A DNA stretch of 64,000 nt from Aquabacterium sp. OR-4 (GCF_025290835.2 NZ_JAOCQD020000001.1:372001-436000); one strand, 5' to 3'; positions 1 through 15,000 are shown, counted from the first letter of the stretch. Notes: generated by a model from the sequence alone, not told the origin. A program made the numbers and translations.

Positions 1-1
1 G

Positions 2-535
2 TCCGACGTGCTGAAGGTCGACTTCGCGGCGCTGGCCGACGCCGCGGCCCAGCCGCTGCGCGTGGTGGGCAACCTGCCGTACAACATCTCCACGCCCATC
101 CTGTTTCACCTGCTGGCCGTGGCCGACCGGGTGCGCGACCAGAACTTCATGCTGCAAAAGGAGGTGGTCGAGCGCATGGCCGCCGGTCCGGGCGGCAAGG
201 ACTATGGCCGCCTGTCGGTGATGCTGCAGTGGCGCTATGCCATCGAGGCCACGCTGGATGTGCCGCCCGAGGCCTTTGATCCGCCACCGCGGGTCGATTC
301 GGCAATGGTGCGCATGCGCCCGCTGGCGCAGCCGCCGGCGCTCGATCCGGCGCGCCTGGGCGAGCTGGTCACCGTGGCCTTCTCGCAGCGCCGCAAGCTG
401 CTGCGGCACAGCCTGGGCCGCTGGCTCACCGAGCAGCAGTTCGGCGGCGCCTTCGACCTGCAGCGCCGCGCCGAGGAAGTGCCGGTGGCCGAGTACGTGG
501 CGCTGGCCCAGGCCGTCGGCCCCCGCGCCGCCTGA
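2..535 (+). CDS. rsmA: 16S rRNA dimethyladenosine transferase RsmA/KsgA (3' part)
   Basis: This is the C-terminal part of the SAM-dependent enzyme that dimethylates two adjacent adenines near the 3' end of 16S rRNA during small-subunit maturation. The open frame enters from the left edge, so the SAM-binding glycine motif and the true start lie outside the window. The diagnostic catalytic motif NLPYNIS is present about 23 residues in. It is followed by the family's LQKEVVERM and GRLSVMLQ segments and a C-terminal helical RNA-binding domain ([13 protein letters not shown], then FSQRRKLLR). The end at 535 gives a normal family C-terminus. The first in-frame GTG at 8 is only an artefact of truncation. 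The family assignment is near certain from these motifs. Confidence 0.96.
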   Translation, partial: SDVLKVDFAALADAAAQPLRVVGNLPYNISTPILFHLLAVADRVRDQNFMLQKEVVERMAAGPGGKDYGRLSVMLQWRYAIEATLDVPPEAFDPPPRVDSAMVRMRPLAQPPALDPARLGELVTVAFSQRRKLLRHSLGRWLTEQQFGGAFDLQRRAEEVPVAEYVALAQAVGPRAA

Positions 536-666
536 GCGGCGTTGCCAGCCCGGCGGCCGGCCGCTGCTCAGGCGGGCGCCTGCAGCGGCCGCGCATCGGG
601 GTTTATTGAGGCTTTGGCTGACACCCGGGCCCATCAGAATCGGGGCGGCTGTACCGCCCTGTCTGC

Positions 667-4986
<4,320 letters not shown>

Positions 4987-4993
4987 AACGACA

Positions 4994-5017
4994 ACGGGCG
5001 GCCTGCTGGCCGCCCGT
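4994..5017. terminator. bidirectional hairpin terminator between convergent genes
   Basis: A perfect 10-bp inverted repeat (ACGGGCGGCC with loop TGCT and GGCCGCCCGT) begins 7 bases after the hybrid kinase stop and lies between two convergent genes. The T-tract is poor on both strands. It probably ends the kinase transcript, and may also serve the barstar operon arriving from the other side. Confidence 0.6.
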
Positions 5018-5099
5018 GCTTGTCTGGCGCTGGTCTCGCGTTTTGGGCTGACACTGTGGTCTGGCGTCGCCGCCGCAGCCGGCCGCGGTCAGGCCATGC

Positions 5100-5666
5100 T
5101 CAGGCGCCGTTGACCCACATCGCGGTGTCGAAGGCGCTGCACATCATCGGCATGTTCATGCCGAAGTTCGGGTTGGCGCCGTTCTTCGAGGCGGCCTTCA
5201 CCGGCGCCTTCTCGGCCGCCTGGGCGGCTTCGTTCACACGCTCCCAGGCGCTGGTTTCGACGCTGCGCGCCACCGAGAACGAATAGAAGCAGCGGAACGC
5301 CACGCGGCGCTCACCCCAGAAATCGGCGGCGTCGCGGAACACGTCGAGCAGCTGCTCGCGCGCCTCGCGGTCGAAGCGGGCGTTGTCGGGCAACTGCTCC
5401 AGAACAACCACGAACCCCGGCTGCGCGCCGGCGCGGTGCACCAGATCGGTCATGCAGTCGTAGAGCGCGTCGAGGTTCTTGCCGAAGTGCGACGGGAACA
5501 GGAACGACTCGGCGATCTGCTCAAGCACGTCCTGCTTGGTCTGGGCCGATTGCAGGTTGGCGTACAGGAAATGCTGGCCGACATTCTCGGCGGCCACCAT
5601 CAGGTCTTCGACACGGTAGGCCCGGATGGCCTGAACGATGTTGGGACGGACGGTCTGCAGCAGCAT
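5100..5666 (-). CDS. barstar-family ribonuclease inhibitor
   Basis: A 188-residue cytoplasmic protein containing the barstar fold signature FPSHFGKNLDALYDC (about residues 57-71). D66 and D70 align with the aspartates of barstar helix 2 that plug the barnase active site. It has an N-terminal extension of about 30-40 residues and a C-terminal tail after about 140 that are longer than in classical 90-residue barstar. I chose ATG 5666 because GGAAGGA lies 8 bases upstream; a longer open frame runs on to 5939 through the neighbouring gene and is not credible. It begins 49 bases after the stop of a barnase-type ribonuclease on the same strand, so the two form an operon. The inferred job is to neutralise that nuclease inside the producing cell. 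Confidence 0.9.
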   Translation of the reverse strand: MLLQTVRPNIVQAIRAYRVEDLMVAAENVGQHFLYANLQSAQTKQDVLEQIAESFLFPSHFGKNLDALYDCMTDLVHRAGAQPGFVVVLEQLPDNARFDREAREQLLDVFRDAADFWGERRVAFRCFYSFSVARSVETSAWERVNEAAQAAEKAPVKAASKNGANPNFGMNMPMMCSAFDTAMWVNGA

Positions 5667-5715
5667 GGTCACGTTCCTTCCAGAAACAGGGGTGGATTCC
5701 GACTCGTCTGACCGC

Positions 5716-6126
5716 TCATTGCACGATGCGCTGGAAGCTCGCGTAATGGTCGGCCGTGTAATAACAGGCTTCGGGTTGGGTTGGTTGACGGCCGCCGCAC
5801 ACGATGCGCCTGGCGCCCCGGTCTCGCGACCTGGGCGTTGGCACGGTGTACTCGCGGTAGAAACCGCGCTGGCGTGCTGGCAGCAGACGTTCGCGATTGC
5901 CGAAGACCGTGCCGTCCTTGGCGTACGGGAACGGACCACCGGCGACGATCAGGCGCTGCGTCTGCTGGGCTTCGGCCGGCAGCGTGGCCAGAACCACGGT
6001 GCTGTCGTTGCCCACCGGGCCCTTGGCTTCGACCGGCGCATTCGCCAGCAGCGCCGACACGACCGTCGCCATGACACCCAGCGTTCGCCAGGAGGACATG
6101 ATCGATGACCGAGCGGTCTTTGCCAC
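5716..6126 (-). CDS. secreted guanyl-specific ribonuclease (barnase/RNase Sa family)
   Basis: A predicted exported endoribonuclease of the N1/T1/barnase superfamily. Counting from the GTG at 6126 (136 residues), a signal peptide is visible (SSWRTLGVMATVVSALLANA, with the probable cut after PVEA). A compact mature domain follows with the RNase Sa core GGPFPYAKDGTVFGNRE. Catalytic residues are E92 (YREYTV), R103 and R107 (RDRGARR) and H127 (TADHYASF), matching E54, R65, R69 and H85 of RNase Sa. C110 and C121 could form a disulfide. The start is uncertain: GTG 6126 or ATG 6099 both keep the signal peptide, and neither has a clear Shine-Dalgarno sequence. The barstar-type inhibitor follows on the same strand. 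Expected activity is cleavage of single-stranded RNA after guanosine outside the cell. Confidence 0.93.
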   Translation of the reverse strand: MAKTARSSIMSSWRTLGVMATVVSALLANAPVEAKGPVGNDSTVVLATLPAEAQQTQRLIVAGGPFPYAKDGTVFGNRERLLPARQRGFYREYTVPTPRSRDRGARRIVCGGRQPTQPEACYYTADHYASFQRIVQ

Positions 6127-6479
6127 GGGTTAACCCTGAAATCTGAACGAGAGATGGTACTGGAGTGCCCCCGAAAACTCAAGACATTGCCTCAAATTTG
6201 GGCAAAGTCAAAAGGATATGAGTGGGTACTCACAAGCGCCTAAGTGCCTGCCATGTCGACGATTTCAAGATGTCAAGCCAAAAAGTCATGGCTTGGCAGG
6301 CCGCAGACCGGGGGTGCTGCGGGTGTGCACCAGGTCGGTGCTGGCGGGCCTGCGCCGTCAGCGGACGGTGCGCCGGGCCGCGTCCCGGGCCGCATGCCGG
6401 GCAGGCGGCCGGGGCGGCGCCATTGCACGGTCGGGTGCGTTCGCCAGGCAGCGGGCGATGCCCGCCGCCGCTGCCGTTT
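6127..6479. other. intergenic region upstream of the ribonuclease gene
   Basis: This 353-base gap lies between the malic enzyme stop and the ribonuclease start, both on the minus strand. The part nearest the ribonuclease (about 6130-6295) is much richer in A/T than the surroundings and should hold the ribonuclease promoter. A TTGACT box on the minus strand near 6210 is a possible -35, but I cannot pair it with a good -10. A 7-bp hairpin occurs at 6274-6295 (CAAGCCA with TGGCTTG). I see no gene or clear terminator here. Confidence 0.35.
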
Positions 6480-8774
6480 TTACCGTGCCGCGTTGGCGTC
6501 GGCCACCGTCAGCGCGGTGATGTTGACGATGCGGCGCACCGTGGCCGAGGGGGTCAGGATGTGCGCCGGCTTGGCCGCACCCAGCAGCACCGGGCCGATG
6601 GCGATGCCACCGCCGGCGGCCGTCTTCAGCAGGTTGTAGCTGATGTTGGCGGCGTCGATGTTGGGCAGCACCAGCAGGTTGGCCTCGCCGCTCAGGCTGC
6701 TGTTGGGCATCAGCTCCTTGCGGTAGGCGGCATCCAGCGCGGCGTCGCCGTGCATTTCGCCGTCCACCTCGAGCCAGGGCGCGCGGGCCTGGATCAGCGC
6801 CAGCGCCTCACGCATCTTCACCGCCGAGGGCTGGTTCGACGAGCCGAAGTTGCTGTGCGACAGCAGCGCGGCCTTGGGCGCCACGCCAAAGCGCAGCATT
6901 TCTTCGGCGGCCTGGATGGTGATCTCGGCCAGCTGCTCGGCGGTGGGGTCGTAGTTGACATGGGTGTCGACCAGGAACACCTGGCGGCCGGGCAGGATCA
7001 GGCCGTTCATGCAGGCGTAGTTGGCGACGCCGGCGCGGCGGCCGATGACCTGGTCGATGTGCGCCAGGTGCTGGGCGGTGGAGCCCCAGGTGCCGCAGAT
7101 CAGGCCATCCACCTCGCCCTTGTGCAGCAGCATCGCGGCGATCAGGGTCAGGCGCCGGCGCATCTCGATCTTGGCGAACTGCTCGGTCACGCCCTTGCGC
7201 TCGGTCAGGCGGTGGTAGGTCTGCCAGAAGTCCTTGTAGCGCACATCGTTGTCGATGTTGACGATCTCGCAGTCGCGCCCGGGCTGCAGGCGCAGGCCGT
7301 ATTTCTGGATGCGCGCCTCGATGATGGCCTGGCGGCCCACCAGCCAGGGCCGCGCCAGGCCCTCGTCAACGATGACCTGCGCGGCACGCAGCACGCGGCG
7401 ATCCTCGCCCTCGGCAAAGGCCACGTTCTTGCGCAGGGCCTTCTTGGCCACCGCGAAGATCGGCTTCATGGCATTGCCCGAGGCGTAGACGAAGCTCTGC
7501 AGCTTCATCTCGTAGGCGTCGTAGTCGGTCACCGGGCGGGCTGCCACGCCCGAGGCCACGGCGGCGCGGGCCACGGCCGGCGCGATCATCATCATCAGCC
7601 GCGGGTCGAAGGGCTTGGGGATCAGGTACTCGGGGCCGAAGCTCAGCGTGGCGCCGGCATAGGCCGCGGCCACCACGTCGTTCTGCTCGGCCTGGGCCAG
7701 CTGGGCGATGGCGTGCACCGCGGCGATCTCCATCTGGTCGGTGATCGTCGTCGCACCGCAGTCGAGCGCACCGCGGAAGATGTACGGGAAGCACAGGACG
7801 TTGTTGACCTGGTTCGGGTAGTCGGTGCGGCCGGTGGCCATCACCGCATCGTCGCGCACCGCCTTGACCTCCTCGGGCATGATTTCCGGCGTGGGGTTGG
7901 CCAGCGCGAAGATCAGCGGCCGGGCGCCCATGCTGGCCACCATGGCCGGCTTGAGCACGCCGCCGGCCGACAGGCCCAGAAACACGTCGGCGCCCACGAT
8001 CGCCTCGGCCAGCGTGCGGTGCGGCGTATCTTGCGCAAACTCGGCCTTGTCCGGGTCCATCAGCTCGGTGCGGCCCTGCCAGACCACGCCGGCCAGGTCG
8101 GTGACGAAGATGTTCTTCTTGGGCAGGCCCAGCTTCACCAGCAGGTTGATGCAGGCCAGCGCCGCCGCGCCGGCGCCCGAGGTGACGAGCTTGATCTCGT
8201 CGATCTTCTTGCCCACCACCTTCAGGCCGTTGAGCAGGGCCGCGCCCACCACGATGGCGGTGCCGTGCTGGTCGTCGTGGAAGACCGGAATCTTCATGCG
8301 CTCGCGCAGCTTGCGCTCGACGTAGAAGCAATCCGGCGCCTTGATGTCCTCGAGGTTCACGCCGCCGAAGGTGGGCTCCAGCGCGGCGATGATGTCGACC
8401 AGCTTGTCGAGGTTCTTCTCGTTGATCTCGAGGTCGAACACGTCGATGTCGGCGAACTTCTTGAAGAGCACGCCCTTGCCCTCCATCACCGGCTTGCTGG
8501 CCAGCGGGCCGATGTCGCCCAGGCCCAGCACGGCCGTGCCGTTGGTGACCACGGCCACCAGGTTGCCGCGGCTGGTGTAGCGGAAGGCGTTGACCGGGTC
8601 GGCCACGATCTCTTCGCAGGCGGCGGCCACGCCGGGCGAATAGGCCAGCGCCAGATCGCGCTGGTTCACCAACTGCTTGGTCGCGGTGATCGCGATCTTG
8701 CCGGGCGTCGGGAACTCGTGGTACTCGAGGGCGCTGCGGCGCAGTTCGGCGCGTTTTTCTTCGTAGGTGGACAT
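6480..8774 (-). CDS. maeB: NADP-dependent malic enzyme with C-terminal phosphotransacetylase-like domain
   Basis: A 764-residue cytoplasmic enzyme converting malate to pyruvate and CO2 with reduction of NADP. The N-terminal half is a complete malic enzyme ([16 protein letters not shown] near residue 50, then [15 protein letters not shown] and [12 protein letters not shown]). The NADP-binding part contains [10 protein letters not shown] and is followed by [11 protein letters not shown]. The C-terminal third (about 430-764) is the phosphate acetyl/butyryltransferase-like domain typical of MaeB, which regulates rather than catalyses acetyl transfer in characterised homologues. The length fits the family (about 760). 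The start ATG 8774 gives the usual N-terminus but has no obvious Shine-Dalgarno sequence. A DctS/DctR-like sensor pair for C4-dicarboxylates starts divergently 277 bases away, which suits a malate-using enzyme. Confidence 0.95.
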   Translation of the reverse strand: MSTYEEKRAELRRSALEYHEFPTPGKIAITATKQLVNQRDLALAYSPGVAAACEEIVADPVNAFRYTSRGNLVAVVTNGTAVLGLGDIGPLASKPVMEGKGVLFKKFADIDVFDLEINEKNLDKLVDIIAALEPTFGGVNLEDIKAPDCFYVERKLRERMKIPVFHDDQHGTAIVVGAALLNGLKVVGKKIDEIKLVTSGAGAAALACINLLVKLGLPKKNIFVTDLAGVVWQGRTELMDPDKAEFAQDTPHRTLAEAIVGADVFLGLSAGGVLKPAMVASMGARPLIFALANPTPEIMPEEVKAVRDDAVMATGRTDYPNQVNNVLCFPYIFRGALDCGATTITDQMEIAAVHAIAQLAQAEQNDVVAAAYAGATLSFGPEYLIPKPFDPRLMMMIAPAVARAAVASGVAARPVTDYDAYEMKLQSFVYASGNAMKPIFAVAKKALRKNVAFAEGEDRRVLRAAQVIVDEGLARPWLVGRQAIIEARIQKYGLRLQPGRDCEIVNIDNDVRYKDFWQTYHRLTERKGVTEQFAKIEMRRRLTLIAAMLLHKGEVDGLICGTWGSTAQHLAHIDQVIGRRAGVANYACMNGLILPGRQVFLVDTHVNYDPTAEQLAEITIQAAEEMLRFGVAPKAALLSHSNFGSSNQPSAVKMREALALIQARAPWLEVDGEMHGDAALDAAYRKELMPNSSLSGEANLLVLPNIDAANISYNLLKTAAGGGIAIGPVLLGAAKPAHILTPSATVRRIVNITALTVADANAAR

Positions 8775-9051
8775 GGGCGTGGAGCGGTGGAGAGAGTGGT
8801 CGGCCCGGGGCGTCGGCGCGGCGGCCGCAAGGCCTGGGGCCCAGCGCCGTCACCCGGGCGACAGGTGGGACGGCGATTCTAGGCAGCGGGTCTGTGCGCG
8901 GCACACCGCTCGGGCATGGCGCCATGCGGCTTCGGCATGGCGCCGGCCTGGGCGGCGGGCGTGGCCGGCAGTGTGCGCCCGGCGGCCGGCCCGGCACATG
9001 CGCGAAACTGCGTAGCGGCGGGGTCAGCGGCTGCGCCAATACTCTGCCGAC

Positions 9052-11235
9052 ATGTCTGCGCCTGCTCCCGCGCCTGCCGCCGCGCCGGCCCTGCCACCGC
9101 TGCCCGTGCCGCCGCGCCGCGCGCGCCGCGCGCTGCTGTGGGGCGCCCTGGTGGCCCTGCTGCTGGTGGCGCAGACGCTGCTGGTGCTGCTGTCGCTGCG
9201 CTACGAGGAAGCCCGCGCCCAGGAGCGCGCCGACGAGGTGGCCGCCGCGGTGCAAAGCGAGCTGCGCCGCGGCGTGCAGCGCGTGCTGCAGGGCTTGCAG
9301 GGCCTGCAGCCGCGCAGCGCCGATGACGCCGCCTGGCAGCAGAACGCCGCCGCGCTGCTGCGCGCCCAGCGCGAGCTGGGCCGCATCGAGCAGCGCGACA
9401 CCGCGGCCCGCGTGGTGGCCGCGGCCGATTCGCCCTGGCACGAGCCGCTGTACCAGCGCCTGCCGCGCCACAGCGTCGATTTCGAGACCCAGCTGGCCTG
9501 TACCGCCGCACGCCGCACCATGGCGCCGGCCTTTGCGCCCAGCCAGTTCGTGCCGCTGCCCGGCGGCATGGGCGTGGAGGTGGTCGATGCCTGCGTGCCG
9601 GTGCAGCAGTCTGGCCAGCTGGTGGGGTTTGCGGTGGCCACCATCGTGCTGTCGGAGCTGCTGGATGCGGTGCGCCTGCCGGCCTACGGCGGCCGCCACG
9701 AGCTCAGCTTTGTCGAGGCCGACGGCACGCGGCTGGCCCGCAGCGGCCCGGTGCGCGGTGCCGGCGTGTTTGTGGCCGATCGCCTGATCGACCTCACCGG
9801 TGCGCCGCTGCAGGTGCGTGTGGACGCCGCCGACCGCCGGCCCAACCTGATCCCCAACCTGGCCACGGCCCTGGTGCTGGGCCTGTCGGTGGGCCTGTTC
9901 GTGGTGGTGCTGCTGCTGGTGCGCGACACCCGCCGCCGCGCCCGTGCCGAGTCGGCGCTGGCGGAGGCGCTGGCCTTTCGCAAGGCGATGGAGGATTCGC
10001 TGATCACCGGCCTGCGCGCGCGCGATCGCAGCGGCCGCATCGTCTATGTCAACCCGGCCTTCTGCGCGATGGTGGGCTACACCGCCGACGAGCTGATGCG
10101 CGCCGATCTGCCGCCCTACTGGCCGCCCGACCAGGTGGCCACCTACCAGCGCCGCCAGGCCGAGCGCCTGGCGGCCGATGCGCACCACCCGCCCTCGCGC
10201 GAGGGCAACGAGACCGAGTTCCAGCGCAAGAGCGGCGAGCGCTTTCCGGTGATGGTGTACGAGGCGCCGCTGGTCGACGGCACCGGCCACCACACCGGCT
10301 GGATGAGCGCGGTGCTCGACCTGTCGGCCCAGCGCCGGGTGGAAGACCTGTCACGCCAGCAGCAGGAGCGGCTGCAGGCCACCGCGCGCCTGGCCAGCGT
10401 GGGCGAGATGGCCTCGCTGCTCAGCCACGAGCTGAACCAGCCGCTGGCCGCCATCGCCAGCTATGCCACCGGCTCGCTGAACCTGCTGGCCGATGCCGAA
10501 GCCGCCGCGGCGCGGGCGGCAGCGCCCGCCAGCGCCCACCCGGCGGCGCCCGACAGCGCCGCGCTGCACCTGCCGCCGCCCGATGCCGACGAGCTGCGCC
10601 GCCTGCTGCGCCACGCCACCGAGCGCATCGCCGAACAGGCCGAGCGCGCCGGCCGGGTGATCAAGAGCGTGCACGACTTCGTGCGCCGCCGTCACCAGGC
10701 GCACGAGGTGATCGGCGCCGATGTGCTGGTCGACTCGGTGCTGCCGCTGGTGCGCCTGTCGGCGCGCAAGGGCGGGGTGCGCATCGCGCTCGACGTGGCG
10801 CAGCCGGCGCCGCGGGTGCGGGTGGACCGCACCATGGTCGAGCAGGTGCTGCTGAACCTCACGCGCAACGCCATCCAGGCCATGGAGTCGCACACACCGC
10901 TGGCCCAGCGGGTCCTGACCCTGGGCGTGCACGGGGCGCCGGGGCTGGGCGGCGAGCCGGGCACGGCCGGGCGCTGGGTGATGTTCAGCGTGCGCGACGC
11001 CGGGCCGGGCATCGCGCCCGAGGTGGCCGAGCGCCTGTTCACGCCCTTTTTCACCACCAAGCCCGAGGGCATGGGCCTGGGCCTGTCGATGTGCCGCACC
11101 GTGGTCGAGCAGCACGGCGGGGTGATGGACTTCGAGAACCTGACCGGCGCCGACGGCGCCATCTGCGGCACGCTGTTTCGCTTCACGCTGCCGCCGCCGC
11201 CGCCGCGCCCGGTCACGCCGCCGCTGCGGGCGTGA
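9052..11235 (+). CDS. DctS-like PAS-domain sensor histidine kinase
   Basis: A 727-residue inner-membrane sensor kinase. Membrane helices at about residues 22-48 and 264-290 bracket a periplasmic sensing domain. A PAS domain follows (about 310-430; RIVYVNPAFCAMVGY). The HisKA box is SHELNQPLAAIASY with H459, a form shared by the DctS/DctB/FixL group. The HATPase includes LLNLTRNAIQAM and GMGLGLSMC. An Ala/Pro-rich insertion sits in the dimerisation region (about 483-520). A FixJ/DctR-type response regulator follows 70 bases downstream, so the two form a two-component system. By similarity to Rhodobacter DctS and from the neighbouring malic enzyme, a C4-dicarboxylate ligand is plausible but unproven. 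No transporter gene lies beside it. Confidence 0.88.
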   Translation: MSAPAPAPAAAPALPPLPVPPRRARRALLWGALVALLLVAQTLLVLLSLRYEEARAQERADEVAAAVQSELRRGVQRVLQGLQGLQPRSADDAAWQQNAAALLRAQRELGRIEQRDTAARVVAAADSPWHEPLYQRLPRHSVDFETQLACTAARRTMAPAFAPSQFVPLPGGMGVEVVDACVPVQQSGQLVGFAVATIVLSELLDAVRLPAYGGRHELSFVEADGTRLARSGPVRGAGVFVADRLIDLTGAPLQVRVDAADRRPNLIPNLATALVLGLSVGLFVVVLLLVRDTRRRARAESALAEALAFRKAMEDSLITGLRARDRSGRIVYVNPAFCAMVGYTADELMRADLPPYWPPDQVATYQRRQAERLAADAHHPPSREGNETEFQRKSGERFPVMVYEAPLVDGTGHHTGWMSAVLDLSAQRRVEDLSRQQQERLQATARLASVGEMASLLSHELNQPLAAIASYATGSLNLLADAEAAAARAAAPASAHPAAPDSAALHLPPPDADELRRLLRHATERIAEQAERAGRVIKSVHDFVRRRHQAHEVIGADVLVDSVLPLVRLSARKGGVRIALDVAQPAPRVRVDRTMVEQVLLNLTRNAIQAMESHTPLAQRVLTLGVHGAPGLGGEPGTAGRWVMFSVRDAGPGIAPEVAERLFTPFFTTKPEGMGLGLSMCRTVVEQHGGVMDFENLTGADGAICGTLFRFTLPPPPPRPVTPPLRA

Positions 11236-11305
11236 TGTGGGTCAAGCCTGAGCCGGCATTGCAGCAGTTGGCCGGGTGTGCGGCCATGCCCGATACTCCG
11301 GCGCC

Positions 11306-12004
11306 ATGACCGCCGTGCCCGTTTCGCCGCCACTGGGTCTGCCAGTGGTGTACCTGGTGGATGACGAGGCCGTGGTGCGCGACGCCCTGGCCTGGCTGCT
11401 GCGCTCACGCCGCCTGCTGTCCGAGGGCTTTGCCAATGCCGAGGCGTTCGAGGCCTGGCTGGCCGCGCGCCCCGACGCCGGCGCCAGCGGCGCGCCGCTG
11501 TCCGAGCGCTGGCCCGATGCGCCGGGCTGCCTGCTGCTGGACGTGCGCATGCCGGGCACCAGCGGCCTGGTGCTGTTCGAGCGCCTGGCCGAGCGCGGCC
11601 TGCTCGAGGCGCTGCCGGTGATCTTTCTCACCGGCCATGGCGACGTGCCCACCGCGGTGGCCGCGGTCAAGCGCGGCGCCTTTGATTTCGTGGAGAAGCC
11701 GTTTTCCGACAACGCCCTGGTCGACCGCATCGAGCTGGCGCTGGCCGACAGCGCCGCGGCCCTGCTGCGCCGGCGCGAGCGGCAGCGCGTGGCGCAATCG
11801 CTGGCCGAGCTGACCGAGCGCGAGCGCGAGGTGATGCACCGCGTCACCGACGGCCTGGCCAACAAGCAGATCGCCGACGAGCTGGCGATCAGCGTGCGCA
11901 CGGTGGAAGTGCACCGCGCGCGCGTGTTCGAGAAGATGGGCGTGCGCTCGGCCGTCGAGCTGGCCAACCTGCTGCGCAGCCCGCGCGCCAGCCAGGGCGG
12001 CTGA
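11306..12004 (+). CDS. DctR/FixJ-family response regulator (REC plus LuxR HTH)
   Basis: A 232-residue DNA-binding response regulator. The receiver domain starts VVYLVDDEAVVRDALAWLL and carries the phospho-Asp D79 in LLLDVRMPGTSG, with conserved LTGHGDVPTAV and FVEKPF. The C-terminal LuxR-type helix-turn-helix (about residues 160-225) reads LTEREREVMHRVTDGLANK and then ISVRTVEVHRARVFEKM. This is the FixJ/DctR/TtrR arrangement. The start ATG 11306 was chosen because it begins just ahead of the receiver fold; a GTG-type start at 11276 would add ten poorly conserved residues. It is paired with the kinase immediately upstream. An 18-residue loop rich in Ala/Pro is inserted between helix 2 and strand 3 of the receiver domain. 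Confidence 0.9.
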   Translation: MTAVPVSPPLGLPVVYLVDDEAVVRDALAWLLRSRRLLSEGFANAEAFEAWLAARPDAGASGAPLSERWPDAPGCLLLDVRMPGTSGLVLFERLAERGLLEALPVIFLTGHGDVPTAVAAVKRGAFDFVEKPFSDNALVDRIELALADSAAALLRRRERQRVAQSLAELTEREREVMHRVTDGLANKQIADELAISVRTVEVHRARVFEKMGVRSAVELANLLRSPRASQGG

Positions 12005-12043
12005 GCCGCGCGGGTGGTCGTCGCGTCCGGAGCTGTTCACACG

Positions 12044-15000
12044 ATGCGCCTGCCGAACAAGCTGCTGCTGTGCCTGGCCCTGCTGCTGGGGCTGGCGTCG
12101 CTGGCCTTGCCGACCGGCGCTGCCGACCACTTCCGCTTCCGCCAGGCCCCGGGCGGCACGCCGGTGCTGCCGGCACGCGACCTGCTGGACGCCGCCGAGC
12201 GCCAGTTTCTGGCCGAGCTGCCCGAGCTGCGCGTGGGCCTGAACCTGCCCGACAACCGGCCCTACGAGGTGATCTCCGACAACGGCGAGATCTCGGGCAT
12301 CCAGATCGAGATCCTGACCCATTTGTCGCAATCGCTGGGCCTGCGCCTGCGACCGGTGGTGCTGCCCAGCTTTCCGGAGACGCTGGCGGCGCTGCGCAAC
12401 CGCGAGATCGACCTGATGGCCACCGTGGGCTACGAGCCCTCGCGCGAGGGCTACATGGTCTACACGCTGGGCACCGCGCCCAACCCCGGCGCCATCATCG
12501 GCCGCGCCATCGACACGCGGTTTGGCGACAACCCCACGCTGAACGGCCGCCGCGTGGCCATCGAGCGCGGCTACGTGGCGCAGCAGTTCGTGCGCCGCAC
12601 CTTTCCCGAGGCGCTGATCACCGACCAGCCCGACACCCGCAGCGCGCTGGGCGCGGTGGCGCTGGGCGAGGAAGATTTTTACGTCGGCAGCATGCTGATG
12701 GCCATGGACCGCATCCAGCGCGACGGCGTGGCCGGGCTGGAGGTCAAGAAGTCGCTGCTCTACGCCACCGGGCAGATGCACTTCGGCGTGCGGCGCGACT
12801 GGCCGCTGCTGGCCTCGGCCCTCAGCAAGGGCATTGCCGCGCTGCGCGCCACGCCGCTGCCGGGGCTGCAGGCGGCCATGCAGCAGTTGCAGGGCCAGGT
12901 GGCCGCGCCGATGCTGGGCCTGAGCCCCGCCGAGCAAAGGCAGCTGGCCGGCCGCAGCGTGCTGCGCCTGGGCGCGGTGCGCGGGCTCGAGCTGCTCAAC
13001 GAGGCCACGCCCGATGGCGGCCATGCCGGCATTGCCGCCGACTACACCGCCCAGGTGGCCGCGCGCCTGGGCGTGGCGGTCGACATGGTGCCCTTCGACA
13101 GCGTGGCGCAGATGCTCGACGCGCTGCGGGCCGGGCAGATCCACCTGGTGCCCTTTCTCACCTTCACGCCGGCGCGGGCGCAGGAGGTGGCCTACTCGCA
13201 TCCCTATCTGGAGATGCCCTACTTCATCGTGGCGCGCAGCGACGCGCCGCTGTTCTGGGATCTCGACAGCCTGCGCGGCAAGCGCCTGGCGCTCACCGCC
13301 CAGCACCCGCTGCGCGAGCTGCTGCGCCAGCGCTACCCCGACATCCGCATCGTCGACGCGCCGCCCGGCGGCGGGGCCATGGACATGGTGGCCCGGCGCG
13401 AGGCCGATGCCGCGGTCGAGGTCAAGCTGTATGCCAACCTGCGCATCAACCACGACAACAACGGCCTGCTGCGCACCGTGGCGCAGGTGGAGGAGCTGCC
13501 GGCGCAGTTCCACTTCGCGGCCTCGCGCGAATCGGCGGCGCTGATCCCGCTGATCGACCGCGCGCTGGCCGACATCCCGGCCACCGAGCGCTCGCGCATG
13601 CTGCGGCGCTGGGTGGCGGTGGACTTCACGCCCGGCTTTGCCTGGCGGCGCCATGCACCGTGGGTGCTGGCCGTGGGGGCCGGCCTGCTGCTGCTGCTGA
13701 CCGCCAGCCTGTGGTGGACGCGCCGGCTGGCGGCCGAGGTGCGCCAGCGCCGCACCGCCGAGCAGCGGCTCGAGGACGTGACCGCCAGCCTGCCCGGCGT
13801 GGTGTTCCAGGTGGTGCTGGCGGCCGATGGCCAGCGCGAGCAGCGCTACATCAGCCCCACCGCCGAAGATTTTCTCGGCACCCGGATTTCGCCCGCCGAC
13901 AGCGTGGTGGCGGCCCTGAGCGCCCACATGCGGCCCGAAGACGCGGCCATGCTGCGCCAGGCGCGGCGCGACAGTGCGCGGCGCCAGAAGCCGCTGAAGC
14001 TGACCTGGCGCTACCTTGATCCGCGCCGTGGCGAGCGCTGGCTGCACTGTGAAGTGGCTGTGCGCCAGCTGGGCAGCGGCCGCTCGGCCTTCACCGGCTA
14101 CATCGTCGACGTGTCCACCGAGCGCGCGCTGCAGGCCCAGCTGCTGGATGCGATGCAGGCCAAGAACCTGTTCGTGGCCAGCGCCAGCCACGAGCTGCGC
14201 GGCCCGCTGCAGGCGGTGACGCTGGCCTTGCAGCGCCTGTCCGAAGGCCCGCTCGATGCCGCCCAGCGCCAGGTCTGCCGCATTGCGCAGGATTCGTCGT
14301 CGGCGCTCACCCAGCTGATCGACGACGTGCTCGACCTGGCCCGCTTCGAGGCCGGCCGGCTGACCCTCAACCCGCAGCCGCTCGATCTGCCGGCGCTGCT
14401 GGCCCAGCTGGTCGACAACCACCGCCTGGCCGCTGAAAGCCGCGGCCTGCGCCTGGGCCTCACGCTCGATCCCCAGCTGCCGGTGCGCGTGCTGGCCGAC
14501 GGCCTGCGCCTGCGCCAGCTGCTGGTCAACCTGGTCGGCAATGCCGTCAAGTACACGCCGCAGGGCGAGGTGCATGTCAGCACGCGGCGCGTGGCCAGCG
14601 CCGACGGCGTGGGCGAGCGCCTGCTGATCGCCGTGCGCGACACCGGCGTGGGCATTCCGCCCGAGCGCCAGCACGCGCTGTTCGAGCCCTTCGGCATGCT
14701 GCATGCGCCGGCCGATGCGCCGCCCGAAGGCAGCTCGGGCCTGGGCCTGGCCATCTGCAAGCGCCTGGCCGAGGCCATGACCGGCCACATCGTGCTGACC
14801 AGCACGCCGGGCCTGGGCACCACGGTCACCCTCGATCTGCCGCTGCCGCCCGAAGCGCCTGAAGTGCCTGCCGCCGCGCCCACGCCCGCGGTGGCGACGC
14901 CGGCCGCCGCCGTGCCGGCCGATGCCGGCGGTGCCGGCCCGGTGGTGCTGCTGGTGGACGACGACGCGGTGAGCCGCCTGCTGCTGAGCGAGCTGCTGCG

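Noticed and set aside
5667..5939. N-terminal extension of the barstar frame to 5939
   Set aside because: It overlaps most of the ribonuclease gene in another frame, and the ATG at 5666 has a strong ribosome site.
6222..8882. An 886-codon plus-strand frame over maeB
   Set aside because: It is the mirror of the malic enzyme gene, which has complete family motifs on the minus strand.
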